From positions 39,474,394-39,538,393 of the forward strand of contig OX457026.1 of the NCBI GenBank assembly GCA_949752745.1: 64,000 nt of DNA, written 5' to 3'. A model generated the notes under the pieces. That model did no database searches and had not been told where the DNA came from. It saw only the letters and a program-made list of their open reading frames with translations. Shown one piece after another: positions 36,401-47,244 of the stretch. Positions within the stretch are counted from its first letter, which is position 1. Every line of letters begins with the position of its first letter. The position numbers and the translations under genes are program-made. The DNA is from Protula sp. h YS-2021. Lineage: Eukaryota > Annelida > Polychaeta > Sabellida > Serpulidae.

Positions 36401-37463
36401 TTTTCCTTTGGAACATTTGCCTCCGTTTTTATCAAAAGCACAAATTCGACATGGAATGCAAAGGAGGGTGGAAATTTCGCAGACAGCGTTGTCACCTTCA
36501 CAGTGATTAGAACTGAACGAAACTTACATAAACAAATTCGTGCAAGGTTTGAAATAAAATCGGAATCGAATCGAAGACGAAAGAGTTTGAAAGAAAACTA
36601 CAACCATTTTCGCCAATGCTAATAATACTTGTTTACTAAGCATGGCTACAATCAATTTCATGGTATTGATGCTGTATTGATATGTTTATCATAAGTGAAC
36701 GTATGAAAGTATTTGTGAACGAGTGGCATAAAACTTGGTTACTTTACTTACTTCTATATGTATCCACCTTTCCAAAGGCATAGGTAAAGGAGCATCCCAG
36801 GTGCGATTGCATTTATCTGATTCTATTGCAGAATATTACCATAAAATGCAACCTTATCTTATTTATGCATACACGAAACAATGCGTTCCGTCCTGGTCTG
36901 GAATGTCACGCTGGAGAGTCACATAGAGATCATGTGTTCCGATCTGACGCGCAGCTCTGTTCCCTTATTTCAATCAGAGCTAGCTCTATGCTCAGCCCAC
37001 CTGACTGTTGCGCATGCTTATGGCTTCCACGAAACCAATTTTACGTGTTGGTCGCAGTCTTTCCATTCGGCTTCGGCACTCAGGCAAACTTTCCTGTGGT
37101 CTTAATATTCACTCTTTTCCTCTCTTTTACAACTTCGACTCGCTCTTGGCTTTCTTAAAAAGGAGAACGATTTTTCTTATCGCTGAATGACACCCTTCCC
37201 TAGTCCAACAATCTATCCGTAATGCTAGTATCCATCGTGACATCGGCATGAATGCCTGCAGTGATTCTTCTATTTCTTGAGAAAATTTAGTCGACATTAT
37301 ATGCCATCTTTATCATTGTTTGGCGCTATTTAGGCTGAGAACCTTTCGGCATTGAATTAAACATTTTAATTACTTAAAGCAGGTTGGTGATTTTTCCGAC
37401 TCCACGACATTTTATCTAGCGACATGTTGTCCACATTTGATCTAAATTCGCAGGGTACGCAAT
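36401..37463. other. No recognised feature
   Basis: Overlapping plus-strand frames at 36735-37190 show no domain and share no conserved wording. Confidence 0.4.
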
Positions 37464-37567
37464 TGTCTAGATGTTTCTTTCGTGTTTTAAAGGAAGATAA
37501 AACTAAAGCAATCGATGTCTAGATGTTTCTTTCGTGTTTTAAAGGAAGATAAAACTTAAGCAATCGA
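37464..37567 (+). repeat. Exact 52-bp tandem duplication
   Basis: TGTCTAGATGTTTCTTTCGT starts at 37464 and again at 37516, each followed by the same 30 bases apart from one A/T change. A recent duplication without coding content. Confidence 0.93.
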
Positions 37568-37703
37568 ATAGCTTTCACATTTGCCTTCTATGTCATATTT
37601 TTGCCTTATATGCAATCAAGATTGATAATTTACTGCAAGTTTTAATGGTACTGATAAGTATTATGCTAGATAGTTTTTGCTCAATTCATCACCTTCATGA
37701 TAC

Positions 37704-38335
37704 TCACGCTTTCCATATGATATTGTGCCCTACGCCGCGTAAGAAATCATTTATGTTCTTGTCACCATTCACTCGCTGACGGCAGGGGGTGCGCAGTCGG
37801 ACTTGGGGATCGTGGTGGTACTCTCTGTATATGCATTTTGCGGGTGGCATGTCAACGGCGCAGTCTTCTTTCGTGAGTGCTGAAATCAGAGTCCAGATGG
37901 ATGGGTGAGTATATCCCAACTCGTTGTTGATTCTCGGTTCGTCGTTCAATGTCGCTTGGTGCACGTTCCAAAAACGCAGGTGGCAATCGGGATGGAATTC
38001 CCTGAATACGGACAGCGCCGCGGGCCTTTGGGCTCTGAGAAAGATACCTTCAACATAAGTAGTGGCGAAGTACTCAACTAACGGTTCTGCACCTTTAGGT
38101 GTAATGGCACGTAGGAACTCTAAACCAGCTGGGATATCGTAAGACCTCTAAACCAGCTGGTACATCGCAGGAACTCTAAACCCGCTGGGATATCGCAACA
38201 ACTCTAAACCAGCTGGGACATCGTCAACTGGCAAAAATACTAGCTGTCCAGCATGCTGCAAGACAGTTTAAAGTCTTCATTTGCGCGATATATCGGAACC
38301 AAACCGAGTTCTTGAATTTTACGCCATGTTGCCTG
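37704..38335 (-). pseudogene. C-terminal part of a MULE-like transposase
   Basis: On the minus strand, frames read EPLVEYFATTYVEG, then FWNVHQATLNDEPRINNELG, YTHPSIWTLISALTKE, YREYHHDP and NDFLRGVGHNI. This is the layout of MULE-type proteins in which W.V......RTNN..E.W.......HP.IW.FI..L is followed by a short basic tail. The N-terminal DDE domain and zinc finger are absent. Upstream, the phrase VPAGLEFLR is repeated because a 28-bp segment is amplified four times (38111-38222). As 28 is not a multiple of three, this breaks the frame. The open part is 37704-37964. Family named from memory of motif order; an HMM search would settle it. Confidence 0.7.
38111..38222 (-). repeat. 28-bp unit repeated four times inside a transposase remnant
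   Basis: Units at 38111, 38139, 38167 and 38195 are each exactly 28 bp and read AACTCTAAACCAGCTGGG with ATATC or ACATC endings. They lie within the former MULE coding sequence. Confidence 0.93.
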
Positions 38336-38781
38336 GGTCGTGTGGTAAAAGGGAATCCACGAAATAAAAAGTATAGACCAATTGTCGTACGATGCAGATT
38401 TAGATGAAATGTCGCTAGATCAAATGTCGAGATACTAATTTTCCCATTGCCTTTTGCGTGTTTTCTGAGTTACGAAACCATACTAATTTTCAGGATGCTT
38501 GATAGAAATAATTTGTAAAATAATACAGAAATAATAAACTGCAAACAGTGCAACTTCGTTTGCAAATGGGAATAAGTTTGTAGTTTTTCTCGAAATTTCT
38601 GCAATTTTTTTTTCCTTTTTTTCTTCTCTTTTTTTTCCGTCACGGAGGTTTCCAGAAAACTCCTCCTACGCTATATGACGTAGGACGATGAAATTTGGCA
38701 CAGTCATAGAGGGTGACGAGATGTCGTCAAATCCGCAAAATTTTTTGACCTTGACCTTGAAGGTCAAGGTCATCTCGAGAA

Positions 38782-39490
38782 GAGGTACCTCGGTGACCTT
38801 GACCTTCTGGGTCACGGTCAAGGTCAAAAACCGGAAGTTGACTATTATCTCGAAAACGGTTAGAGATAGAGCGATTTTGAGCTCATTTTCGACCCTTTGG
38901 GCCTAAACAACGTTACATAAGAGGTACCTCGGTGACCTTGACCTTCTGGGTCACGGTCAAGGTCAAAAACCGGAAGTTGACTATTATCTCGAAAAAGGTT
39001 AGAGATAGAGCGAATTTGAGCTCATTTTCGACCCTTTGGACCTGAACAACGTTACATAAGAGGTACCTCGGTGACCTTGACCTTCTGGGTCACGGTCAAG
39101 GTCAAAAACCGGAAGTTGACTATTATCTCGAAAACGGTTAGAGATAGAGCGATTTTGAGCTCATTTTCGACCCTTTGGGCATAAACAACATTACATAAGA
39201 GGTACCTCGGTGACCTTGACCTTCTGGGTCACGGTCAAGGTCAAAAACCGGAAGTTGACTATTATCTCGAAAACGGTTAGAGATAGAGCGATTTTGAGCT
39301 AATTTTCGACCCTTTGGGCCTAAACAACGTTACATAAGAGGTACCTCGGTGACCTTGACCTTCTGGGTCACGGTCAAGGTAAAAAACCGGAAGTTGACTC
39401 TTATCTCGAAAACGGTTAGAGATAGAGCGATTTTGAGCTCATTTTCGACCCTTTGGGCCTGAACAACGTTACATAAGAGGTACCTCTTAT
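38782..39490 (+). repeat. Tandem array, 139-bp unit, five copies
   Basis: GAGGTACCTCGGTGACC occurs at 38782, 38921, 39060, 39199 and 39338, and the next border GAGGTACCTC is at 39477, always exactly 139 bp apart with very few substitutions. Each unit carries an 11-bp-armed inverted repeat, TGACCTTGACC ... GGTCAAGGTCA, with an 11-base spacer, then CCGGAAGTTGACTATTATC, GAAAACGGTTAGAGATAG and TTTTCGACCCTTTGGGC. A degenerate lead-in lies at 38738-38781. The array ends in the palindrome ACATAAGAGG / CCTCTTATGT. Confidence 0.97.
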
Positions 39491-39650
39491 GTAACAGTCT
39501 AGTTTCTCGTTTCTTATTGTTCATGAAGGGCCATGATATTTATCCTGTTCGTATCGTGAGTGATGCATGGCTGGCAAAAGCAATACGCACATTTTTGGCG
39601 TCAGGAAGTGAAAGTACTGAAAACATTTCCTGCAACCGATCTCAGAAATT

Positions 39651-40331
39651 ATTACCCAGCAAACATTAAGACGTCAGAATGACGTCGGGTCGACGCCGCG
39701 ACCCGACGTTTCCGACGTTGGATTTACGTGCCTGTTTTGGTTGTATATGAAATGGAACCGACGTCAGGTTTTCCACGTCAGAATGACGTCGGGTTCCGAC
39801 CTAAATCCGGCGTCGTAATTAAGTCGTTTATAGGTTGCATATGAAATTGGAACCGACGTCGGATTCCGATCTAAAACTGACGTCGGGTTTACCACTTTGA
39901 AACGACCAGTCTTAGACACGTCTTACAAAAATAGAGTCTAGAGTTATATAATTAATAGATAATTAATCATTGAACTGCTATTGTGAAATACATACGAAAG
40001 CATTTTCCATGTAAATTTTTTCCATGTAAATACCGACATCAAAATTCTAAAATTTCCATGTGAAAATTGCGTTTTTTTCTTCCTTTTTTAAAAAATGACT
40101 TCCATTTCCGATGAGCGATAATAAATGTCCATCGCTTTTTGGTCGTTTTTGCAACGTCGGAATGACGTTAGAAAACCGACATCGGAATAAAGTCGGGTTT
40201 GGAGAAATAGGTCGTGACGTAATTCTACCCATTTTACAACCTTATTTTATTCAGAATATGGTTGTGAAGTCGTTGAGACCAAAATCCAACCTTTTTCAAC
40301 CAAAGAAGACGTCGGTTGTTTGCTGGGTAAT
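39651..40331. mobile_element. Complete MITE with TACCCAGCAAACA ends
   Basis: The left end ATTACCCAGCAAACA (39651) and right end TGTTTGCTGGGTAAT (40317-40331) are perfect inverted repeats of 15 bp. The 681-bp body has many ACGTCGGAATGACGTCGG type phrases in both orientations, especially at 39670-39895, and an AT-rich middle. There is no coding region. The target duplication is not clear, because the bases beyond the ends are A/T-rich and read into the inverted repeat. Partial relatives lie at 14345-14520 and 52600-52790. Confidence 0.88.
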
Positions 40332-40635
40332 TGGAAACAGAGTCATTTTCTTCCAAACTAAGCCCAGTTATTTTGCTTTAGTTATTCCTCAATAGCATTT
40401 CTTTGATCGGAATTCACAGAAATGCTCACACGTGTGGTTGTGTTATTTTTTTCCGCCCTGCATAGTCGAAGTATAACGACACCGTTTTCATATATGTTCA
40501 TACTATCACATGCTCAACTTTTAGCACCATCCCAGAGATACCGGAAACAAAGTTAATAGCAGAACTGTCCAATTAGATTTTTGTCGACGAGAATCAAAAA
40601 GATCAATCGTCTATCTCACCCAGTGGAGATAAATT

Positions 40636-40647
40636 GCTTATATAAGC
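40636..40647 (+). promoter_or_regulatory. TATA-like motif upstream of a broken reading frame
   Basis: GCTTATATAAGC lies about 130 bp left of the broken frame. A second segment at about 41870-41915 (TATAAATAGGTCAGTCGC, then TTTGCAG) shares the pattern TATA, GTCAG, GCTTTGCA with 40636-40680. The role is inferred from these motifs only. Confidence 0.3.
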
Positions 40648-40778
40648 AAGCAAAGTCAGATTTGTAGCTTTGCAATCGGAGCAACCAGTATTAAATAGCA
40701 CAACAGGTTTCGTCATTTTCAAAACGTTAATTGAAACTTTGAATCTCACGTATTTGTTCGTTCTGTACTATATCGCTG

Positions 40779-41459
40779 AAAATGCCAGAGCCAGCTAAAA
40801 AAAAAAAAAAAAGACTGCGGTACACTTATTGTCTGGACACTATATTCCTCGAACTGACTTTCATGATAAATTAAGAAAAGTTGAGCTACATTTTGAACAG
40901 CTGACTTCTCATAAAGTGACAGATGGATTTTGGATTTATTTTCATAGAAATTTAAAGAATCCAGTGACTGGTTTGAAATGAATTGATGGAGAAGTGGAAG
41001 CAGAGCCAGTGGATCTTTATCAGCTGCCCGCCATTGTTGAAATAAATTATATGAATCGTTCTCAGATGACAAAATTCAAATTGGAATTTGGGCACACGAT
41101 TTCAAGGTTTTCCAACTGTAAATCAAAACGAGGCTTGGCATGGAGTAAAAAGTTCGTCTGTACATGCCCAAATAGCAGCATGGTATCGGCAGCTGGGAGT
41201 TAAGACTGATCCTGTCGCTACGCAGTTCTCGATGAGACACTGCGAGGATGATGCTTTAAAACTTCGTGACAGGCTTGACATTATACTTCCACGCCGCCAA
41301 ACAAACACGACGGATGCAGCGAAAACTCTCGATGTAGAACTTAGCTCAGTCACTATCTTTGACGCCAAAGCCGTGGAACTGTGCACCAAGGACATTAAGA
41401 ATTCCATCATACAGAGAATGCCGATAAACCTTTCCCTGACAAAGAACAGCTTTACTTAG
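40779..41459 (+). pseudogene. Unrecognised broken gene
   Basis: A start MPEPAKKKKK at 40779 runs into an A-rich slippery tract (40796-40814). One frame later the reading continues for about 50 residues, with DFHDKLRKVELHFEQL and TDGFWIYFHRNL, to a single TGA near 40978. It resumes in the same frame with EVEAEPVDLYQLPAIVEI. Near 41090 it shifts to the frame 41088-41459 with AWHGVKSSSVHAQIAAWYRQ and DALKLRDRLDIILP. The pieces look like one decayed protein of roughly 220 residues, with codon content better than its AT-rich flanks. I do not recognise the family. It could be part of a mobile element or a retrocopied gene. Confidence 0.5.
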
Positions 41460-42344
41460 TGGGTTTTGGTAATTCGCTACTGACGTTCCAGGACAAACGC
41501 ATAGCATTTAGCTATGAAGAATATCTTGCCCAGTCTCAGCTAACTGTTTTATCCTGGAATGAAAATTTACTTCCGTGTATAAATTAAAACAGTTCGTGAA
41601 AAAATCGTTAAGTTTTGAAAATCGACTCGCATGATCAATAGGAAAAAATCTAGAAATGATCTGTTCAGATATATAAGTTGGTCCAGTTTTCCTGTCCAGC
41701 TTGGACGGATAAAGCATATTTATTTATAAACGCTTATTTGCCTTGTAAATGCTTTGAGTGAAACATAGAACGGCAGGTTGAAAGAAATTTGAGGCAAAAT
41801 TAATTAAAAAATTTACATTTTTGATGAAACGCAACTTATACATAGAGACAGTGCTTCCTCCTGTCAATCATCTATAAATAGGTCAGTCGCTTTGCAGTTT
41901 TGCTATAAAAATGCCAGGTCAAATTTAAATTCAGAATCTAAAAATTTGCAAATAAGTGCTGCATTTTATTAGCGCAGTCACAAGGAACAATAAAAATTGT
42001 ATGCCAATGTCCAGAACAGTTTTAGTGTTACTGTGTGGCAATTTCATTGCCAGCATAATTGTTATTCTTATTAAAATAGTGAATGTTTGAAGATGTGAGT
42101 TCTTGCGTTTACTGGTCGGGAATTTCAATCACGATGAGAACGGGCGGGCCATTGTGCCCCTTTAAAACAAATACAACGTAGGAACGTAGTCCCTTAAAAA
42201 TACATAATTTACACTTTTAGCCAAAGTAAATACAAGCAATCGCAGAGAGCACAACCCTCAATCCATCATTGAAAATCCAACATGGATTATCATTGTGACC
42301 TTGAAACAGAGTCAAGGTAAAAAAAAACATACACAACTATCCAC
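41460..42344. other. No recognised gene
   Basis: Apart from the TATA-containing segment at 41870-41915 I see nothing here. The minus-strand frames 41508-41717 and 41931-42128 have no domain. Confidence 0.4.
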
Positions 42345-42505
42345 TACTATAGGTCATCTGTGTATCAAATATCATAGGAAACGAAGTGTCAGGGCTCGAG
42401 TAACAGCTATCGATTGACAGATGGCCAGATCGACGTAAGGACGCACGGACAGATGGGCAAAACCCAAATATATAGTCCCCTTCCGGGGCCTCAGGCCCCG
42501 ATTAA
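42345..42505 (+). repeat. Dispersed repeat with GGACGCACGGACAG tail, copy 2
   Basis: TCATCTGTGTATCAAATATC followed by ATAGGAAACGAAGTGTCAGG, a CAGATGG/GGACAGATGG run and the small hairpin GGGGCCTCAGGCCCC. The order is the same as at 11285-11450. The sequences are diverged but alignable. Confidence 0.65.
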
Positions 42506-43049
42506 AGGCCGAAATTACGTACTGCAGTCGCAGTTTCAGGATTCTTAAATTTAATGATTCAAAATTGTAATAAACCAGACTAGAACTCAGAAAGAGATTT
42601 AAAAAAAAAAAACAACAACAACACAACATTAACGACAGAGGTCCTCAGCTACATTAGGTCATCAATATTTCACAAGCTGTAATTACGACAGTTGCCCCCA
42701 GCCTTAATGGTCTGTCCTAATATTTGGAATGTTTCCATTTTAAGCCTTTATTCTTTTCACAATTTAATTTGCATACGTTTCTTCAGTACATGTCAATTCA
42801 AAATTCTATAATGTCTGCTTCATCTTAGCTTTATCTCAGGCATCTTTGGTACCGACGAGATCAGCCTAAACATTTACTACTTTTGCATGCGATTCTATTG
42901 TTCCTTCAAGACCTGTCGCAGCGATACGTAGTATTTCTCTGCTGCTTCGTTCCTGCATTAAGCAATACATAACAATGCAAATAACGCAAATCGGGGAGGG
43001 GGGTGCACTTCTATGCCAAAAGTTCAACGTCTATCCAAATCAATGTAGT
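42506..43049. other. No recognised feature
   Basis: Unique-looking AT-rich sequence without coding signal. Confidence 0.4.
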
Positions 43050-44335
43050 TCGTAGGTTTACGGTAACTGAACACTTAAGTGAGGGGAGAGGTTGGCGCTG
43101 GCGGACGCGCAGATATGCCTCCTCCCAATCCAAGGATGCTTTCTTGATCCGGCTATCTCGCGGTCCATTATCACCGAATGCCGAACCACTCCCGAAATCA
43201 CAAAGACACGGATTCCTGCGACACTCTGCGATGGTTGCTGATATAGGAAGCGGTCAGCTTTATAGTAAAGGAAACATACAGCACGAGGATATCCGTCAGA
43301 ACATTCGAGGCGAACGCGTTTCTTTAATCCGGAACAAGGCAACGACGATTTTCTTCACACGAGGAGCAGCGACCATCGCTTGAGAGCAAGGAAAGTTCCT
43401 TGATATTACTGTACTCCTGAGCTAAGGTAGGCATATCCACTGATCAGTGGCAGTATAGCCAGTCGATTGCTGATCTGTTGGAGATAAGCGCGGCGCCCGC
43501 GGCATCTGGATTTTCGTCCGTAACGGTGTACAGCGCAAGTTAGGGTACGGCTTTCTCCATGGCGAAGGTGCACGTACCGTTGAAAGAGCTACAAAGCGAG
43601 TTGATCGTCGTGAGGCTGCACCGCGTATCCCTAGTTTCCTTCAGCTTGGCCTAAGGGATTGAAAGGCTGTGGTCCAGCTTATTTATTGTAACTCCCAGGA
43701 AGGGGAGGCACTGGGTTGGTGAAATGCATATCTGGCAGCTGATAGACAAACCAAGAGTAACTAATAGGAAAAGGAGCCATCCAAGGCTTTCACGGCGTCT
43801 TCGTACGTTTCCGCCCTTATGAAGAAGTCATCAAGATATCTGATGTCGGCTTCGATTTCCTGGCGAAGGAGCATCCGGACAACGCTTTGGGTTATCTGGT
43901 GGACGGTCCCAGCGCTCAGAGAACGTCTGACGGGAGGCGTGAAGCGGAATATAGGTCGACCTTACACATATAGAATGCCTGTCCCGTCAACTGCTGCGTC
44001 AACGCACGTAAATGTGTGTTTGTCGGGCGAAGCGAAACTGCTGAGTGATCCGCCGTCAGGCTGCGAGCAGTCTTAGACCGTCTTCGTCCTTCGGAGCCCA
44101 GATTGGAGACACGATGATTGGTTGCTGCTGCACGATGCTTTAGAGGTCAAGCTGCAGTTCTTTCCGTATTTACGCCTCCACTTTATCCATAAATTTGCTC
44201 TCCGCAGGTGGCTATTAGCTGCCTCATGAGGTTGAATTTAGTCCCGCCTAAAATGAATCCCGTCTAGAATTAATTTTTTATTCTGATCGTCTTCTAAAAA
44301 ATGCTCTCAATTCCGAATTTTAGCCAAAAGTGGTC
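43050..44335 (-). pseudogene. Reverse transcriptase-RNase H remnant (DIRS/Ty3 type)
   Basis: On the minus strand the order is: IRKELQLDL then QQQPIIVSPIWAPKDEDGLR (about 44185-44080), which fits the start of a retroelement reverse transcriptase; FTPPVRRSLSAGTVHQITQS; RQEIEADIRYLDDFFIRAE, with an intact YLDD catalytic box near 43824-43838; QCLPFLGVTINKLDHSLSIP near 43715-43655; and DWLYCHWSVDMPTL then YSNIKEL near 43470-43400, resembling the RNase H region. At least four frameshifts and several stops separate these blocks, so no protein can be made. GC content is clearly higher than the surroundings, suggesting more recent arrival. DIRS and Ty3 types share this order; no recombinase or LTR was found to decide. 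Confidence 0.75.
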
Positions 44336-44884
44336 TGGAGGGGACGATTTTTCCTATTGGCTTCTCTGAGCATGTGCTGCCAGCGCGGGCGAATTTGCAG
44401 CAAGTCCGGGTGTCGCCGTTGAGGGTGTTGAAGTTCCGACATATCTCGCTGTCCGCGGCATCTCTCACGGCTATGCGTCTTCGCTTGGTGAGCTAGAGCG
44501 CGAGAGCACTTCGTATATGCGGGAGTGTCCAATCACCCATTTCTGTCATGTTGTTTCCTCTGGTGTAGTTTGCTTGGCCTCGAGGCTCGAGAAGCCTGGC
44601 TTTGCGTTCGCCTTTGCTGCCAGCACTTGTATGAGCTCTTTTTCACTTTTCACCAATAAACATTAAAATGTCAGCATATTTTAGAAATTAAAGATGAAAT
44701 CTAAATATCAATGTTTTTCGAGAAAATCTCAGGAGAAAATCCAGAGAATTGCGAAAATTTACCAAGGAATTTGGAATAGTGTCTTAAAATTACAGGAAAA
44801 GCTTTATACAAATAGATTTGTTTTCTATCGAAAAAAATACAGTATACTGTTTTTTGTTGATCAATAGATTTTATTGTCAAAAAG
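44336..44884. other. Unassigned flank of the retroelement
   Basis: The minus-strand frame 44320-44532 is basic (RQHMLREANRKNRP) and could be the upstream part of the same element, but has no recognisable motif. From 44640 the sequence turns AT-rich. Confidence 0.35.
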
Positions 44885-45466
44885 TACGGAATGCCGTTTT
44901 AATATTAATGCTTGCTTTTAGTATTAAAATATAATGAAGGACATCACTAAACCAATGTAGATCTCTTTAGTTTATACCTTACTATCAAAAATTGAATTTT
45001 AGATAGCAAAAATTTATTTTTGAGACAAAAAAAAATTAATTTTACCAACTTAAAAAATCTTAATGGAGACACACATTTATATAACATTTAACGAATCGTC
45101 AATTAAATTTTGAAGATGAAAATTTAAATTATTGATATCAATAATAACATCCCAATTTTTGGGCTCAGGAATTGCTTCTGTTTGTACAATAGAAAATTAA
45201 AAGAAAGATTCTGTATACAAGAACCAGTCATTATTTTATTCACAGATATTCACAGATCATTGAATCATTTTAATATCAATAAATATTTCTTGATATCTCT
45301 ATATATTTATTGATATCAAGAATAATTTTTTCAGATCAAGAGTACATTTAAGATATCAAAAAATATAATCACAGATAGCAAAAATTAATTCTTGATATCA
45401 AAAAATTAATTTTTGAGATCGAAAATTAATTCTTGATACCAATAAATGCTAAAATGGAATTCCATA
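44885..45466 (+). mobile_element. GATATC-type AT-rich MITE, copy C
   Basis: Left end TACGGAATGCCGTTTTAATA and right end AAAATGGAATTCCATA. The body shares GGAGACACACATTTATATAA, TATCAATAATAACA and AACCAGTCATTATTTTATTC with the other copies. Shorter than copy D through internal loss near 45245. The flanks do not show a convincing target duplication. Confidence 0.82.
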
Positions 45467-45721
45467 AATACGCACATTTGCAAATTTGGTTGCACGAAAA
45501 ATAATAAACGCCTTCTTTCTACAATATTTGTGCAAAGTTACTTAAATTTCAGACCCCGTAAAACGAGGTTTTTGTATTATTCCTTCGAGAAAAAATATGC
45601 TGTAGCGTGATAGGTTTTTATCTGTCTACAAAGGAAAGTTTTCACTTTTACACTCATGTTAAAAAATCACTCTATGAGTCTTTGAAAATTTTCTACACAT
45701 TTTGCATACAACTGCTTCTTA

Positions 45722-45744
45722 ATAATAATAACAACAGCAACAAA

Positions 45745-45835
<91 letters not shown>

Positions 45836-46130
45836 TACCAATAATAGCAATAAAAACAATAACAAAAATGACAATAATAACAATAATAATAATAATGAAA
45901 AACGGGATAAAAATAATAATCGTAATATAAACCATATAAAAATGAAGATGATAACATTAATAAAATAATAATAATAATAATCATAATAATAATGAAAGGG
46001 GATAATAATAACACCTATTCCTGTGGTAACAACAATAATAATAATGACAATAAAGATAAGAACAAAAATAATAATGATAATAATAATATAACAAAAAAAT
46101 GAAAATAAAGATAATAGTGAAAATAATACC
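45722..46130. repeat. (AAT)n microsatellite and decaying AAT-rich tail
   Basis: A pure AAT run of about 100 bp (45734-45833) is followed by 300 bp of interrupted AAT, ACAATAATA and ATGATAATA. The Asn-rich, Tyr-rich, Ile-rich and Leu-rich frames between 45607 and 46144 are artefacts of it. Confidence 0.97.
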
Positions 46131-46690
46131 TTTAACATCGTCATTCATCACAATAATAACATGAAAACAGTAAAAAAAAACTATTTAGCTTACACAAACT
46201 TTTGAATTCTTTTACTTTTACTACCGAAGAGATGTTATTAACAAACCTTTAACTCAACGACAATTATCTTTTCATTTTTGCTTGTTTACTATTTCTGATT
46301 ACCAAAGGTAGGAAGCATTACTTAAGTAAAAAAAATTAGGAATGAGGTGGGGATAACATCAAGTTCATTTCTTCATGTGGTTTATAAATGGGACCATTGA
46401 TTTTAACGTTTACATCGCTTTAAAAGCCTCCTGCCGATTCCTCATGTTATAAACGTACGCATTAGGATTTTCATGTGCTTTGTTTTACTTTGAACTTTCA
46501 ACAATTTGGCGAATACTCCAATATCCAAAACTTGCCCATTTTGATACAACAATGTATAATTTATAATTCATAACAAAGAGATATAAAAAGTAAGTCGTTA
46601 TTCGGGCGATAAATTCCAAGATTACTCGCCCAACCGAAATGTTGTCGCCATGGACAACTGGACAACCATGGAATCTCAGCGATAAATTCG
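46131..46690. other. No recognised feature
   Basis: AT-rich, without coding, RNA or repeat signal that I can support. Confidence 0.4.
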
Positions 46691-46906
46691 TTAAAATATT
46701 CCATAGAATTCTACCGGATCCCGATAACAACGGTCTATAGGTTGAGCAAAAGCCAGAACTTTGCAACAAACGTTATCGTCGAGGCCGGAAATATGGTGAT
46801 CCCGCCTACAGCAATTTTCCGCCCAACTTCCGTTCCCTTTTTCTCTGGGAATAACACAGTTTAAATTTGCCAACACGGCGAAAGTGATTATCACCATATG
46901 GCACAA
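46691..46906 (-). CDS. Possible small cysteine-rich secreted peptide or exon
   Basis: A 71-residue frame starts MCHMVIITFAVLANLNCVIP, which could be a short signal sequence, followed by a segment with closely spaced cysteines (ENCCRRDHH, then DNVCCKVLAF and RCYRD). No family is recognised. No splice site or promoter supports it, and the context is intergenic. The overlapping minus frame 46485-46769 continues in another phase. This could easily be chance. Confidence 0.18.
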   Translation of the reverse strand: MCHMVIITFAVLANLNCVIPREKGNGSWAENCCRRDHHISGLDDNVCCKVLAFAQPIDRCYRDPVEFYGIF

Positions 46907-47013
46907 TTGTTTTTCACATTACCAAAGCAAAGCTGTAAGAAGACTTACCTGTTTTACTTTTGACTCAGTATCTATTTTCAGTATTTACTTTCATTTTTTT
47001 AATTTTTTTTTTG

Positions 47014-47081
47014 TATTATCATCATTATTATTGTTGTTATTATTATTATTGCTATTATTTAGCAAATTATTATTATTATTA

Positions 47082-47140
<59 letters not shown>

Positions 47141-47141
47141 G
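47014..47141. repeat. (ATT)n microsatellite
   Basis: ATTATTATT runs with a T-only interruption near 47080-47092. The leucine-, tyrosine- and isoleucine-rich frames at 46884-47703 come from it. Confidence 0.95.
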
Positions 47142-47244
47142 CTTCATCTGCAGCATCTCGGGCACATTCAAATTCCTTTCACGCTATCTATTTCCAGGAA
47201 ATCTCACTACATTTTCTCCCTATGCACAGCGGTCTAATGTCATA

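Noticed and set aside
45607..46144. Long Asn-, Ile-, Leu- and Tyr-rich open frames on both strands
   Set aside because: They are translations of the (AAT)n tract and vanish outside it.
46485..46769. 94-residue minus-strand frame continuing the cysteine-rich candidate
   Set aside because: Different phase, no splice site joining the two, no domain.
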